DNA from: Roseicella sp. DB1501
GTDB taxonomy: Bacteria > Pseudomonadota > Alphaproteobacteria > Acetobacterales > Acetobacteraceae
NCBI RefSeq assembly: GCF_013112485.1
Contig: NZ_JABFHG010000006.1
Span: 62,001 to 126,000, forward strand
Length of the DNA: 64,000 nucleotides
Reading direction: 5' to 3'
The position numbers and the translations under genes are program-made. This document shows positions 28,370-36,318 of this stretch, in pieces (the first letter of the stretch is position 1; every line of letters starts with the position of its first letter). The notes beneath the pieces were generated by a model. It searched no databases. It was not told where the DNA came from and was given only the letters and a program-made list of their open reading frames with translations.

Positions 28370-28884
28370 TGGCCACGATGAGCGCCACGGGGCGCGCCAC
28401 TGGGCGCGCCCGGCCGCGCCCGGCGCATCGCCGCGCCGCGCAGGCCGGCCAGCGCGCCTTCATCGTCTTCGGCGGGACGGCGGACCAGCCCTGGCTCCGC
28501 CTGCTGCGCCCGGGCTACCGCCACTGCTTCGCCGCCATTGCCGATGCCAGCGGCTGGACGGTGCTCGACCCACTCTCCGGCCGGCTGGTGATGGCGCGGC
28601 TCGACCTCTCCCCCGCCTTCGACCTGCCCGGCTTCTATCGTCGCGCCGGCTTCGCCGTCGCCGGCCCCTTCGCCCCGGGGCCGGCGCGCTGGCGCCTGCT
28701 ACCGCCGCTCTCGCCCTTCACCTGCGTCGCGCTCTGCCGGGCCGTTCTCGGCGCCGACGCGCCTTTCGCGCTGACGCCCTGGGGCCTGTTCCGGAAACTT
28801 GCGGGACATAGGAAAAATGTCCTAATTATCCGGTTGACGCCACAAGATCAAAATCTAGTCGCCAGAGGGCTCGGGCATGACTGA
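28366..28884 (+). CDS. phage-associated protein, 3' end replaced by IS insertion
   Basis: 172 residues as it stands. The insertion element begins at 28821, so the last 21 codons (from LIIRLTPQDQ on) are element DNA. Rejoining the flanks across one copy of AAAAATGT gives the likely native tail RKNVLTDRCDIGKSLLANG, ending RTAP with TGA at 32681. The body (RAFIVFGGTADQPWLRLLRPGYRHCFAAIADASGWTVLDPLSG) is globular and of unknown function. It starts inside the preceding gene (ATGA overlap). Whether the altered protein still works is unknown. Confidence 0.75.
   Translation: MMATMSATGRATGRARPRPAHRRAAQAGQRAFIVFGGTADQPWLRLLRPGYRHCFAAIADASGWTVLDPLSGRLVMARLDLSPAFDLPGFYRRAGFAVAGPFAPGPARWRLLPPLSPFTCVALCRAVLGADAPFALTPWGLFRKLAGHRKNVLIIRLTPQDQNLVARGLGHD
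28813..28820. repeat. 8-bp target-site duplication, left copy
   Basis: AAAAATGT directly abuts the left inverted repeat and is repeated exactly at 32615-32622 outside the right one. An 8-bp duplication is the rule for IS1595-family elements. Confidence 0.93.
28821..28857 (+). repeat. left terminal inverted repeat of the IS1595-family element
   Basis: It begins CCTAATTATCCGGTTGACG and continues CCACAAGATCAAAATCTA. It differs from the reverse complement of the right end at four positions. Confidence 0.93.
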
Positions 28885-29185
28885 CCTTGAGCCTCAGATG
28901 ATGAAAGCGATCGCCGAGACCATGGCACGTCTTGTGACGCGCAATGATGATGTTGATCAGATTGAAGCAAGCGCCTTCCGCGATCTCGTTACAAAAGTGG
29001 CGACATCAATCGTCATGCCTCCAGATACGGTTCGCATCGCAACCGAGGTTGATTGGATAGATGATTATCGATTTGAGTTTGGGGTTAGCGAGGAAAGATT
29101 TGCCGTCGAGCTAAAGGAATTGCTTGTTGCTTTATTGATATCCGCTTTCAAGTCGCCCGCGACAAGTGCTCGGAAAACTGAATAA
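28877..29185 (+). CDS. cargo gene, unknown small protein
   Basis: 102 residues, acidic and mostly helical (LEPQMMKAIAETMARLVTRNDDVDQIEASAF, then ERFAVELKELLVALLISAFK). It starts at ATG after GAGGGCTCGGGC inside the element and has the element's AT-richer codon use. It converges on, and overlaps by 38 bases, the next gene on the other strand. No family recognised. Confidence 0.6.
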   Translation: MTDLEPQMMKAIAETMARLVTRNDDVDQIEASAFRDLVTKVATSIVMPPDTVRIATEVDWIDDYRFEFGVSEERFAVELKELLVALLISAFKSPATSARKTE

Positions 29186-29771
29186 TCCACCTCTCAATGT
29201 ATTCCTGAAGCTCGGTCGCATTTGGACCAAGACCGGGATCGTGAGTGATAGGATGTCGTGTTTTTGTGCGTTTGATTTTTATGACGACGCCTCGTCCATC
29301 TTTATTAGTGACATGCGCCGACCATAGCAATTCTTGTTTATATCGTTCTGGATGAATTATTAGGTGGTTTCTTACGTGGTTAAAATTCTTTGGCTCTACT
29401 ATTTGCAAGTTTGCATTGCACTTAGTTTGCAAGATTCTTGTTATATCAAACAGTCTAAACCCAAAAAGATAAAATGCCTCGGCAGCGTCGGTAGCGTCAT
29501 CAATTGCTTGTTGAAGAGTAGGTTTTGACGAGGAAAATTTTTCCCTGTCTGCTTCTGCCAATTGTTGAACAGCAACGGCACGATTAACGCACATCCAAGC
29601 TTCCGAGTAAAACCTATCAAGTTGTCTCAGCCGGCGCACACCCTCCGACACCAAGCCGAGAAGCAGGCCATCCGGGTCATCGGGCAATGAGCATCCGAGC
29701 AGATAAAGCGGGTCCTCGTATCGCCGGAACATACCTCTATCGGTGTCAATACCGAACAGCGGGTTGCTCAT
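29148..29771 (-). CDS. cargo gene, HEPN-like protein (inferred)
   Basis: 207 residues, helical. Near residue 134 it has VRNHLIIHPERY: Arg-Asn followed by four residues and His, which fits the R-x4-6-H catalytic motif of HEPN ribonucleases found in toxins and phage-defence proteins. The preceding helices (DDATDAAEAFYLFGFRLFDITRIL) suit a HEPN bundle. Family membership is inference from the motif and helix pattern only. It is a cargo gene of the IS1595-family element with low-GC codon use. No obvious antitoxin partner overlaps its start. Confidence 0.6.
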   Translation of the reverse strand: MSNPLFGIDTDRGMFRRYEDPLYLLGCSLPDDPDGLLLGLVSEGVRRLRQLDRFYSEAWMCVNRAVAVQQLAEADREKFSSSKPTLQQAIDDATDAAEAFYLFGFRLFDITRILQTKCNANLQIVEPKNFNHVRNHLIIHPERYKQELLWSAHVTNKDGRGVVIKIKRTKTRHPITHDPGLGPNATELQEYIERWIIQFSEHLSRAT

Positions 29772-29852
29772 GATGTCTGCCGTGCCTCAGCGTGGTAGTG
29801 GCGTTGCCCGCTGCATATGTGCTAGCGCAACCGAACTGGTCGCGAGGCGCGT

Positions 29853-30041
29853 ATGCAACCACCGAGCAACAAACCGGCTAAGGCGGATGGTGCCCCGGCC
29901 GAGGACACTTGCGACGACGAGGCCACGCAACGCCGCTTTGAGAAGCTGGTGCAGACGGCGCTCAACACACCGCCTAAGCCGATGAAGGACAAGCCGCGAC
30001 CGAAGCGTAAGTTGAAGCCAACTCAGCCAATAGAGCGTTGA
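29853..30041 (+). CDS. cargo gene, small basic protein
   Basis: 62 residues: an acidic stretch (PAEDTCDDEATQRRFEKLVQTAL), then a Pro/Lys-rich tail (PPKPMKDKPRPKRKLKP). Small proteins with a TPPKP motif and basic tail are common in alphaproteobacterial accessory DNA; function unknown. ATG follows GAGG by 6 bases. It converges on the Mrr_N-like gene. Confidence 0.5.
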   Translation: MQPPSNKPAKADGAPAEDTCDDEATQRRFEKLVQTALNTPPKPMKDKPRPKRKLKPTQPIER

Positions 30042-30056
30042 AGATCTCGATCTGCT

Positions 30057-30485
30057 TTATGCCTTTGGCTTTCGCGGACGCTTTTGTGGCGGTGGAGCAG
30101 GTTCCCGCCCGGCTTCAGCTGCCCTGATCTCATCCCGTTTTCGGTCAGTCACCTTGAAGCCGATATTTTCGAGCAGGCTTAGGCCGGCCACGTTCATTGC
30201 GAGCGAGCCCTGATTTTGCTTTTCGGGATGCGGGATGTAGTCCGCGAGGCCCAGGTGGACGATGTTGTTGCCCTTAGTGCGGTTAGAGACAAGGTTGCGG
30301 ACCTTCTGGGAAAAACGGGTCTGCCCGTCAACGACTTCAGCATCTTTGCCCGTCACATTGAACATCCGCTCTAATCGCTCTCTGATCTCCGCTGTTCGCA
30401 TCTGAAAATTGGGGGCGGCAACAAGCAACATCAGAGCCGGAACAATTAGAGCCTGTTCCGGAACCCTCCCTTCTTCGTTCGACAT
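30057..30485 (-). CDS. cargo gene, winged-helix protein resembling the Mrr N-terminal domain
   Basis: 142 residues. EQALIVPALMLLVAAP, MRTAEIRERLERMFNV, TRFSQKVRNLVSNR and LENIGFKVTDRKRDE follow the pattern of the Mrr_N winged helix that reads DNA in restriction and regulatory proteins. A basic, Pro-rich tail (PPPQKRPRKPKA) follows, and no nuclease domain is present. It is divergent from, and close to, the MT-A70-type methyltransferase. A DNA-binding partner or regulator for that enzyme is inferred. Confidence 0.6.
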   Translation of the reverse strand: MSNEEGRVPEQALIVPALMLLVAAPNFQMRTAEIRERLERMFNVTGKDAEVVDGQTRFSQKVRNLVSNRTKGNNIVHLGLADYIPHPEKQNQGSLAMNVAGLSLLENIGFKVTDRKRDEIRAAEAGREPAPPPQKRPRKPKA

Positions 30486-30642
30486 GGTCGCTCATCGATT
30501 GAACGTGAAGCGTTACAGCCTCTACGCATGCCTGACGATTGGCCAACCAAAACAATGTCACCACTTACCCCTAGACAGTTTTGAATTCGTTCAATTAAAT
30601 GCCGATTCGCGGCCGTGGGTCGCGGCGAGGGGGACCGATCGA

Positions 30643-31281
30643 ATGGACGGGCATCTGCCAACTGCGGCGACTGGATCATGGGCGGCATTAGAGGCATCGG
30701 GACCGTTCGATGTAGTGGTTGCGGATCCGCCCTGGAACCACTGGGGCTCGCCGGACAAATGGGCTGCTGCAGGCAAGTTCTACGATCTCATGACAGATGG
30801 GGAGCTAGCGGCACTTCCAGTGCGGCGCATCCTTGCGCGCAAAGCGGTTGTGTTCATGTGGTGCACCTCATCGTCTCTGGCGCGCGCGGTGGACCTTCTC
30901 CGTGTTTGGGGTCTGCACTATCGGGGTGTCGCGTTCGTCTGGTGTAAGACATCGCAGAGCGGCCGCCCCATAGGCGCGCAAGGCGTTCGCCCAAGCATCA
31001 CGAAGCCTCTTACAGAGTTTGTAATCGCAGGCTCAACCCAACCACGTGGGCGCCCGCTCCCGCTGGCTAGCGAGGCGATCAAACAGACTGTGTTCGCGCC
31101 CCGAGGCCGCCATAGCGAAAAGCCTGATGACGTGCAGGACGCCATTGACCAAATGTATCCTGGTCTATCCAAAGCCGAGTTGTTCGCACGGCGATGCAGG
31201 AAGGGTTGGATTTGTTGGGGCAATGAAGCGCCTGATCTGACCAGCGCGGCGGCTGCGGAGCAGTCGGAAAGCCGGCTATAA
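30643..31281 (+). CDS. cargo gene, MT-A70-family adenine methyltransferase
   Basis: 212 residues. The N6-adenine methyltransferase motif D28-P-P-W31 is in VVVADPPWNHWG. KAVVFMWCTSSSLARAVDLL and FVWCKTS are the following strands of the SAM fold, and KPLTEFVIAG is a family signature. MT-A70 enzymes in bacteria and phages methylate adenine in DNA; RNA is less likely here. ATG at 30643 follows GAGGGGG by about 10 bases. The frame is open upstream to 30484, which would add 53 residues. No cognate nuclease gene is seen in the element. Confidence 0.85.
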   Translation: MDGHLPTAATGSWAALEASGPFDVVVADPPWNHWGSPDKWAAAGKFYDLMTDGELAALPVRRILARKAVVFMWCTSSSLARAVDLLRVWGLHYRGVAFVWCKTSQSGRPIGAQGVRPSITKPLTEFVIAGSTQPRGRPLPLASEAIKQTVFAPRGRHSEKPDDVQDAIDQMYPGLSKAELFARRCRKGWICWGNEAPDLTSAAAAEQSESRL

Positions 31282-31286
31282 CGTCA

Positions 31287-31568
31287 TCAAAGACGATTGC
31301 CCTTACAATGCGGGCAATCGTCCACTGCACCAGCGAGTGCGTCTCGGATTTCCTGCAATAAGCGCATTGGGTCACCGCCGGCGGCTTCTACAAGCTCGAC
31401 CGCCATCGTTCTCGCTCGCCAAACAGCAAGCGTCGTGCCCTGGATGAGCAAAACGTCATAGTGGTTCGGGCACCGGTCAACAGCTCCCGTTTCAAGCAAA
31501 ATGTCCTCAGCTTCCGATCTTAGCTCTAGGTTAGTTTGCCGCTTTTTTTCTGACACTTTCGCAGCCAT
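31287..31568 (-). CDS. cargo gene, small protein with CPHC motif
   Basis: 93 residues. Helices (TTLAVWRARTMAVELVEAAGGDPMRLLQEIRDAL) are followed by a C-terminal CPHCKGN; an earlier Cys in RCPNHYD could complete a metal site. Function unknown. It lies between the methyltransferase (convergent) and the transposase (same strand, 36 bases away). Confidence 0.55.
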   Translation of the reverse strand: MAAKVSEKKRQTNLELRSEAEDILLETGAVDRCPNHYDVLLIQGTTLAVWRARTMAVELVEAAGGDPMRLLQEIRDALAGAVDDCPHCKGNRL

Positions 31569-31604
31569 CGCAGGAAGCGTTTCAGAGCGAAGCTGTAATC
31601 TGGC

Positions 31605-32567
31605 TCAGTGAGGTTGCCGGTAGGTCAGCCGCTTGCCTTCCGCACCCTTCACGGCCATGCGCGTCCGGGCAAGATCATCAAAGCCAAGCTTCACGCGATG
31701 ATTGTACCGGAAGTCATATTCGGCCAGATAGCGATGCAGGTGCTTCTCCTTGCAGTGCTGATAGATGCCCTTCATCCCGCGCTTGAAGATCGAGAAGAAG
31801 CCCTCGGCTGAGTTGGTGTGGATGCGGACAGTCCCGCCGGGGCGGCGGTCGTACCGCACATACTCATCCGCGCTGTGCTTGACCCGCTCGTGAGACGCGA
31901 CGTGCGAGACAGCGCCGCCATAGAGCCGGCTTTCGTCAGTATGTAATTCGGCTTCGCGCGACACATTCTCGGTGACGATCTTCTGCACGGTCGCCTTGTC
32001 GGCCACTGCGACATGGAATGAACGGACGGAACCGCCGCGCTCCACTAGGGAGACGATGGCGCGCTTGCCGGCAGGGCCTGACTTGCCGCCCTTGGTTGGC
32101 GGGCCGAGGCGCTTGCGGCGCGGGCGCTGTACCTCGACCTTGCCGTAGTAAGTCTCGTCAGCCTCAACGATCCCGCCCTCGCCACCCATCGGGGGCAGGA
32201 GACCGCCTTCGCGCATGGCTTCCCGGATGCGATGAGCCATGAACCACGCGGCCTCATAGCCAATCTCTAGCGTCCGGTGGAGCTGGTGCGCCGAGACGCC
32301 TTTCTTGCTCGACGCCATGAGGTAGAAGCCGGTCAGCCACTTATGCAACGGGATATGGCTCCGCTCCATGACGGTGCCGACCATGACCGTGAAGTCCTTC
32401 CGGCACTTCGCCTCGGCGCAGCGGTACACGCCGGGCTTCTTGGTCGCGTAGGAGCGCCCGACCGTGCCGCAGCGGGGGCAAACCCGACCCTCAGGCCAAC
32501 GCTGCGCCTCAAACCACTCGCGGGCGGCTTCGGCGTTCTGGAAATGCGGCTCGGAGAGCTTGCTCAT
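31605..32567 (-). CDS. IS1595-family (ISXO2-like) transposase
   Basis: A 320-residue DDE-type transposase that cuts and joins the ends of this element. The N-terminal zinc ribbon uses C30, C33, C50 and C55 (CPRC and CAEAKC). The catalytic domain has VEADETYYGK (first Asp), HTDESRLYG (second Asp) and IHTNSAEGFFSIFKRG (Asn/Glu region), with the family's C-terminal YRYNH-type segment. It appears intact and lies close to the right inverted repeat. Confidence 0.95.
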   Translation of the reverse strand: MSKLSEPHFQNAEAAREWFEAQRWPEGRVCPRCGTVGRSYATKKPGVYRCAEAKCRKDFTVMVGTVMERSHIPLHKWLTGFYLMASSKKGVSAHQLHRTLEIGYEAAWFMAHRIREAMREGGLLPPMGGEGGIVEADETYYGKVEVQRPRRKRLGPPTKGGKSGPAGKRAIVSLVERGGSVRSFHVAVADKATVQKIVTENVSREAELHTDESRLYGGAVSHVASHERVKHSADEYVRYDRRPGGTVRIHTNSAEGFFSIFKRGMKGIYQHCKEKHLHRYLAEYDFRYNHRVKLGFDDLARTRMAVKGAEGKRLTYRQPH

Positions 32568-32577
32568 GCCCTCATTC

Positions 32578-32614
32578 TAAATCTTGATCTTGTGGTGTCA
32601 ACCTGATAATTAGG
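32578..32614 (-). repeat. right terminal inverted repeat of the IS1595-family element
   Basis: Its reverse complement begins CCTAATTATCAGGTTGACA. It ends at GG just before the AAAAATGT duplication. Confidence 0.93.
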
Positions 32615-32622
32615 AAAAATGT
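32615..32622. repeat. 8-bp target-site duplication, right copy
   Basis: AAAAATGT, identical to 28813-28820. Confidence 0.93.
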
Positions 32623-32804
32623 CTTGACTGATCGTTGCGATATCGGTAAATCTCTCCTTGCCAACGGGCGAACTGCGCCCTGAGGCATCCTCCCGATCCT
32701 CCCCCCCGACCTGCCGCAGGCCCGCCTCCCTCACCGGGGGCGGGCCCGCGGGCTTTTCGGGGCCGGATCGGCTGCCGCTTCCCGAACCTGACGAGGTGAC
32801 GCGC

Positions 32805-33026
32805 ATGGGTGGCCTGTTCAGCGCCCCGAAGCCGGTCGTCGTGCAGACGCAGCCCGCGACCGAGGCGGTCACGACCTCCGCCTCGCCCGAGCAGCAGGGC
32901 GATACGGCGCGCGCCGCTGCCCGGACCCGCGCCCGCCGCGGCCTCGAGGGCACCATCGCCACCTCGGCGCGCGGCGTCCTCGACGCGCTGCCGAGCCTGC
33001 CCCGCAAATCCCTGCTCGGGGAATGA
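32805..33026 (+). CDS. small phage protein before the portal gene
   Basis: 73 residues. MGGLFSAPKPVVVQTQPATE opens a disordered N terminus, and a basic middle (ARAAARTRARRG) and LPRKSLLGE end it. Small proteins with this M-G-G-L-F-S opening and a final LLG often stand just before portal genes in phages with T7-like heads; function unknown. It overlaps the portal gene by 4 bases (ATGA). Confidence 0.75.
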   Translation: MGGLFSAPKPVVVQTQPATEAVTTSASPEQQGDTARAAARTRARRGLEGTIATSARGVLDALPSLPRKSLLGE

Positions 33027-34459
33027 GCCGCATGCAGCCCGACGACATCCTGGCCCGCTTCGGCCGCGCGCTGGAGCAGCGGCGGCCGCTCGAGCCGCTC
33101 TGGCAGGCCTGCTACGACCATGTCCTGCCGGCCGCGACCGGCGGTCCGGCGCTGTTCGACGCGACCGCCGCCGATGCCGCCGAGCAGCTCGCCGCCTCGC
33201 TGCTGGCCGAGCTGACGCCGCCCTGGTCCCGCTGGTTCGGCCTCGCCCCGGCGAAGCCGGTCGAGGACCGCGCGGCGGCCGAGGCGCTCGAGGATGCCGC
33301 GACGGTGCTGCAGGGGCATTTCGACCGTTCGAATTTCGCCGTCGAGATGCACCAGGCCTTCCTCGACCTGGTCGTCGCCGGCACCGCGCTGCTGCTGGTC
33401 GAGGAAGCGCCGCTCGGCGAGGCCTCGGCCTTCCGCTTCACCGCCGTCCCGGCCCGGGCCGCGGTGCTGGAGGAGGGGCCGGATGGCCGCCTCTCCACCG
33501 TCTACCGCCAGGCACGCCTGACCGCGGCCGCGCTTCACGCCCGCTTCCCGGATGCGGCCTTGCCGCCGGAGCTGCTGCGTGCCGCGGCTGCGGCGGACCC
33601 GACGCAGCACCCGGTGCTGGAGGTGGTCTGGCCGGAGCGCGGCGGCGCCCGCTATGCCGCGCTGCTCGCCGACCCGACGCGCCCCCTGCCGCTCGCCGAG
33701 GGCCGCTTCGCCGAGAGCCCGGCCATCGCCTTCCGCTGGCTGAAGGCGCCGGGCGAGACCTATGGCCGCAGCCCGGTGATGAAGGCGCTGCCGGATATCC
33801 GCACCGCCAACAAGGTGGTGGAGCTGGTCCTGAAGAACGCCTCCATCGCCGTCACCGGCATCTGGCAGGCCGAGGATGACGGCGTGCTGAACCCGGATAC
33901 GGTGAAGCTTATCCCCGGCGCCATCATCCCGAAGGCGCCGGGCAGCGCCGGCCTCACGCCGCTCGCGGCGCCCGGCAATTTCGACGTCTCGCAGCTCGTG
34001 TTGCAGGACCTGCGGAGCCGCATCCGCGGCGCCCTCCTCGCCGACCGCATCGGCCCGCTGCAGGGCGCGGCGATGACCGCGACCGAGGTGCTGGAGCGCT
34101 CGGCCCAGGCGGCGCGGCTGCTCGGCGCCACCTATGGCCGGCTGCAGGCGGAGCTGCTGACGCCGCTCGTCACCCGCTGCCTCGCCATCCTGCGCCGGCG
34201 CGGCGAGATCCCGGCGATCCTGCTCGACGGCCGCGAGGTCGCGCTGCGCTACGAGAGCCCGCTGGCGCGGCTGCAGGGCCGCGCCGATGCGGCGAACACG
34301 CTGCTCTTCCTGCAGGCGGTCGGCGCGCTCGGCGGCAGCGCCGCGGCGCAGCTCGATGCCGTGGCGGCGACGCGCTGGCTGGCGCGGACACTGGGCGCGC
34401 CGGCCGAGGTGCTGGTGCCCGCCGGCGCCGCGCCCCTTCCAACCCCCATCCGGGAGTGA
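33023..34459 (+). CDS. phage portal / head-to-tail connector protein (T7 gp8-like)
   Basis: 478 residues. LEPLWQACYDHVLPA, LASSLLAELTPPWSRWF-like text and FRWLKAPGETYGRSPVMKALPDIRTANKV match the head-tail connector family of podoviruses. This protein forms the 12-subunit ring through which DNA enters the capsid and to which the tail binds. It is the first structural gene. Full length, no frameshift, GC content like the host. Confidence 0.88.
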   Translation: MSRMQPDDILARFGRALEQRRPLEPLWQACYDHVLPAATGGPALFDATAADAAEQLAASLLAELTPPWSRWFGLAPAKPVEDRAAAEALEDAATVLQGHFDRSNFAVEMHQAFLDLVVAGTALLLVEEAPLGEASAFRFTAVPARAAVLEEGPDGRLSTVYRQARLTAAALHARFPDAALPPELLRAAAAADPTQHPVLEVVWPERGGARYAALLADPTRPLPLAEGRFAESPAIAFRWLKAPGETYGRSPVMKALPDIRTANKVVELVLKNASIAVTGIWQAEDDGVLNPDTVKLIPGAIIPKAPGSAGLTPLAAPGNFDVSQLVLQDLRSRIRGALLADRIGPLQGAAMTATEVLERSAQAARLLGATYGRLQAELLTPLVTRCLAILRRRGEIPAILLDGREVALRYESPLARLQGRADAANTLLFLQAVGALGGSAAAQLDAVAATRWLARTLGAPAEVLVPAGAAPLPTPIRE

Positions 34460-34464
34460 TCCGC

Positions 34465-35214
34465 ATGCCCGAGGATTTGCTGCAGCCGCCGGCCGAGACC
34501 GCGACGCCGGAGGCCGCCACGCCAGCCACCCGCCCGCCCGAGGTGCCGGAGAAATTCTGGGATGCCGCGAGCGGCACGCTCCGCACCGAGGCGCTGCTGA
34601 AATCCTATCTCGAGCTCGAGCGCCGCATGTCGCAGCGCACCGGCCGGCCGGGCCCGGACGCCGCGCCGGAGGAACTGCAGCGCTTCCGCCAGGCCATGGG
34701 CATCCCGGAGACGCCCGAGGACTACAGCATCACGGCGCCGCACGACCTCTGCTGCGCCGATCCGGAGGTGAACGGCAAGCTGCACGCGGCGCATTTCAGC
34801 CATGAGCAGGCGCAGCTCGTCTACGACCTCGCAGCGCAGAAGCTGCTGCCGCTGATCGCCGAGGCGGCGGCGGAATACGAGGCCGACCGGCAGCGTGCCG
34901 CGCTCGTCGCGCATTTCGGCGGCGAGGAGGCCTATCGCCGCATCGCCGGCCAGCTCGCGGCCTGGGGCCGGGCGAAGCTGCCGCCGACCGTCTATGCCGC
35001 GCTCGCCTCGACCGCCGAGGGCGTGATGGCGCTCGAGCAGATGATGCGCGGGCAGGAGCCCGGCCTCGCCCGCGAGAGCGCCCCGCCCGGCGCCGAGAGC
35101 GAGAGCGAGCTGCGCGCCCTGATGCGCGACCCGCGCTACTGGCGCAGCCGCGACCCGCAGTTCATCCAGCGCGTGACCGACGGCTTCCGCCGCCTGGTCG
35201 GCAATGCGGGGTGA
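34465..35214 (+). CDS. phage capsid scaffolding protein (T7 gp9-like)
   Basis: 249 residues, acidic and mostly helical, with a Pro/Ala-rich N terminus and a basic C-terminal helix (DPQFIQRVTDGFRRLVG) of the type that contacts coat protein. RFRQAMGIPETPEDYSI is a motif seen in scaffolding proteins of T7-like phages. Position between portal and capsid supports the role. ATG at 34465 follows GGGAG; an in-frame GTG at 34456 is less likely. Confidence 0.78.
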   Translation: MPEDLLQPPAETATPEAATPATRPPEVPEKFWDAASGTLRTEALLKSYLELERRMSQRTGRPGPDAAPEELQRFRQAMGIPETPEDYSITAPHDLCCADPEVNGKLHAAHFSHEQAQLVYDLAAQKLLPLIAEAAAEYEADRQRAALVAHFGGEEAYRRIAGQLAAWGRAKLPPTVYAALASTAEGVMALEQMMRGQEPGLARESAPPGAESESELRALMRDPRYWRSRDPQFIQRVTDGFRRLVGNAG

Positions 35215-35256
35215 TACCGGGCGCCGCGCCTCCGCGCGGCTCGGCATGAACTAGGC

Positions 35257-35338
35257 GGGGCTCGAGCCTTCCGTCGCGGAGGCTCGCCCCGTCCTCCGGG
35301 GGCGGGCGAGGCGATCGGCCATGGGCCGCGATCGCCTC
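35257..35338 (+). promoter_or_regulatory. two strong hairpins in the gap before the capsid gene
   Basis: The 258-base gap between scaffold and capsid has no gene. It holds an imperfect hairpin (GGGGC..GAGCCT paired with AGGCTCGCCCC, 35257-35290) and a second with GAGGCGATCG pairing with CGATCGCCTC (35308-35338). They may be a processing site or attenuator that lifts capsid expression. Confidence 0.45.
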
Positions 35339-35472
35339 CCCGCCCCTTCCCCCGACACGGCCGCGCCCAACCCGCCCCGGCGGGCGCGCGGCCCTGCGCG
35401 CCGCGATGGCCCGGCTCCGCCGGCCAACCGGATCGGCGTGTTCCACTCCGCCACCAACAGAAGGACGGCACC

Positions 35473-36306
35473 ATGTCCGCGTCCATCGATCAGGCCTTCA
35501 TCAAGCAGTACGAGGCCGAGGTGCAGGAGGCCTATCAGCGCCAGGGCTCCAAGCTGCGCCCGACCGTGCGCAGCAAGACCGAGGTGCGCGGCGCCTCCAC
35601 CGTCTTCCACAAGGTCGGCACCGGCACCGCGGCCGCCAAGGCGCGCAACGGCGTCGTCCCGGTCATGAACATCGACCACACCACGGTCGAGTGCTTCCTG
35701 CAGGACTACTATGCGGGCGACTGGGTGGACCGTCTCGACGAGCTGAAGACCAATATCGACGAGCGCGCCGTCGCGGCGAATGCCGGCGCCTACGCGCTCG
35801 GCCGTAAGACCGACGAGCTGATCATCGCGGCGATGGACAGCAGCACGCGCGAGGCGATCGGCACCGGCTCGGGCGAGACCGACACCGATGGCCTGACCCG
35901 GGCCAAGGTGCTGCTCGCCTTCCAGATGCTCGGCAATGCCGACGTGCCGGATGACGGCCAGCGCTACGCGGTGGTCGGCTGGAAGCAGTGGAGCGAGCTG
36001 CTCACCATCCAGGAATTCGCCAATGCCCAGTATGTCGGCGATGGCGACCTGCCCTGGAAGGGCACGCAGGCGAAGCGCTGGCTCGGCGCCACCTGGATCC
36101 CGCATAGCGGCCTGAGCAAGAATGGCGCGCTGCGCTACTGCTACTTCTACCACAAGACGGCGATCGGCCATGCCGCCGGCATGGAGATCACCACCGACAT
36201 CACCTGGCACGGCGACCGCGCCGCGCATTTCGTCAACACCATGATGAGCCAGGGCGCGGTGCTGGTGAACGAGACCGGCGTCGTCCGGATGCGCTGCAAG
36301 GAATAG
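35473..36306 (+). CDS. phage major capsid protein
   Basis: 277 residues. FIKQYEAEVQEAYQRQGSKL, TTVECFLQDYYAGDWVDRLDELK and the C-terminal SQGAVLVNETGVVRMRCKE match the coat proteins of T7-like and related podoviruses, an HK97-fold shell protein. The position after the scaffold and the long leader and downstream hairpin fit the most highly expressed gene of the cluster. The start codon follows AACAGAAGGACGGCACC. Confidence 0.85.
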   Translation: MSASIDQAFIKQYEAEVQEAYQRQGSKLRPTVRSKTEVRGASTVFHKVGTGTAAAKARNGVVPVMNIDHTTVECFLQDYYAGDWVDRLDELKTNIDERAVAANAGAYALGRKTDELIIAAMDSSTREAIGTGSGETDTDGLTRAKVLLAFQMLGNADVPDDGQRYAVVGWKQWSELLTIQEFANAQYVGDGDLPWKGTQAKRWLGATWIPHSGLSKNGALRYCYFYHKTAIGHAAGMEITTDITWHGDRAAHFVNTMMSQGAVLVNETGVVRMRCKE

Positions 36307-36318
36307 CCCCTGCCGCAC

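Larger units (their letters stand above)
28821..32614. mobile_element. IS1595-family element with cargo genes (3,794 bp)
   Basis: Bounded by 37-bp inverted repeats (28821-28857 and 32578-32614) that match at 33 of 37 positions, each beginning CCTAATTATC, and by an 8-bp duplication. It carries an ISXO2-like transposase at the right end plus six other genes. Its base composition is far less GC-rich than the rest of the window. Cargo-bearing members are known in the IS1595 family; this gene set is not one I recognise. It interrupts the 3' end of a phage gene. Confidence 0.92.

Noticed and set aside
29743-29985. An 80-codon open frame overlapping the start of the HEPN-like gene
   Set aside because: It has no ribosome site and overlaps two better-supported genes. 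The 62-residue frame at 29853 has a good ribosome site.
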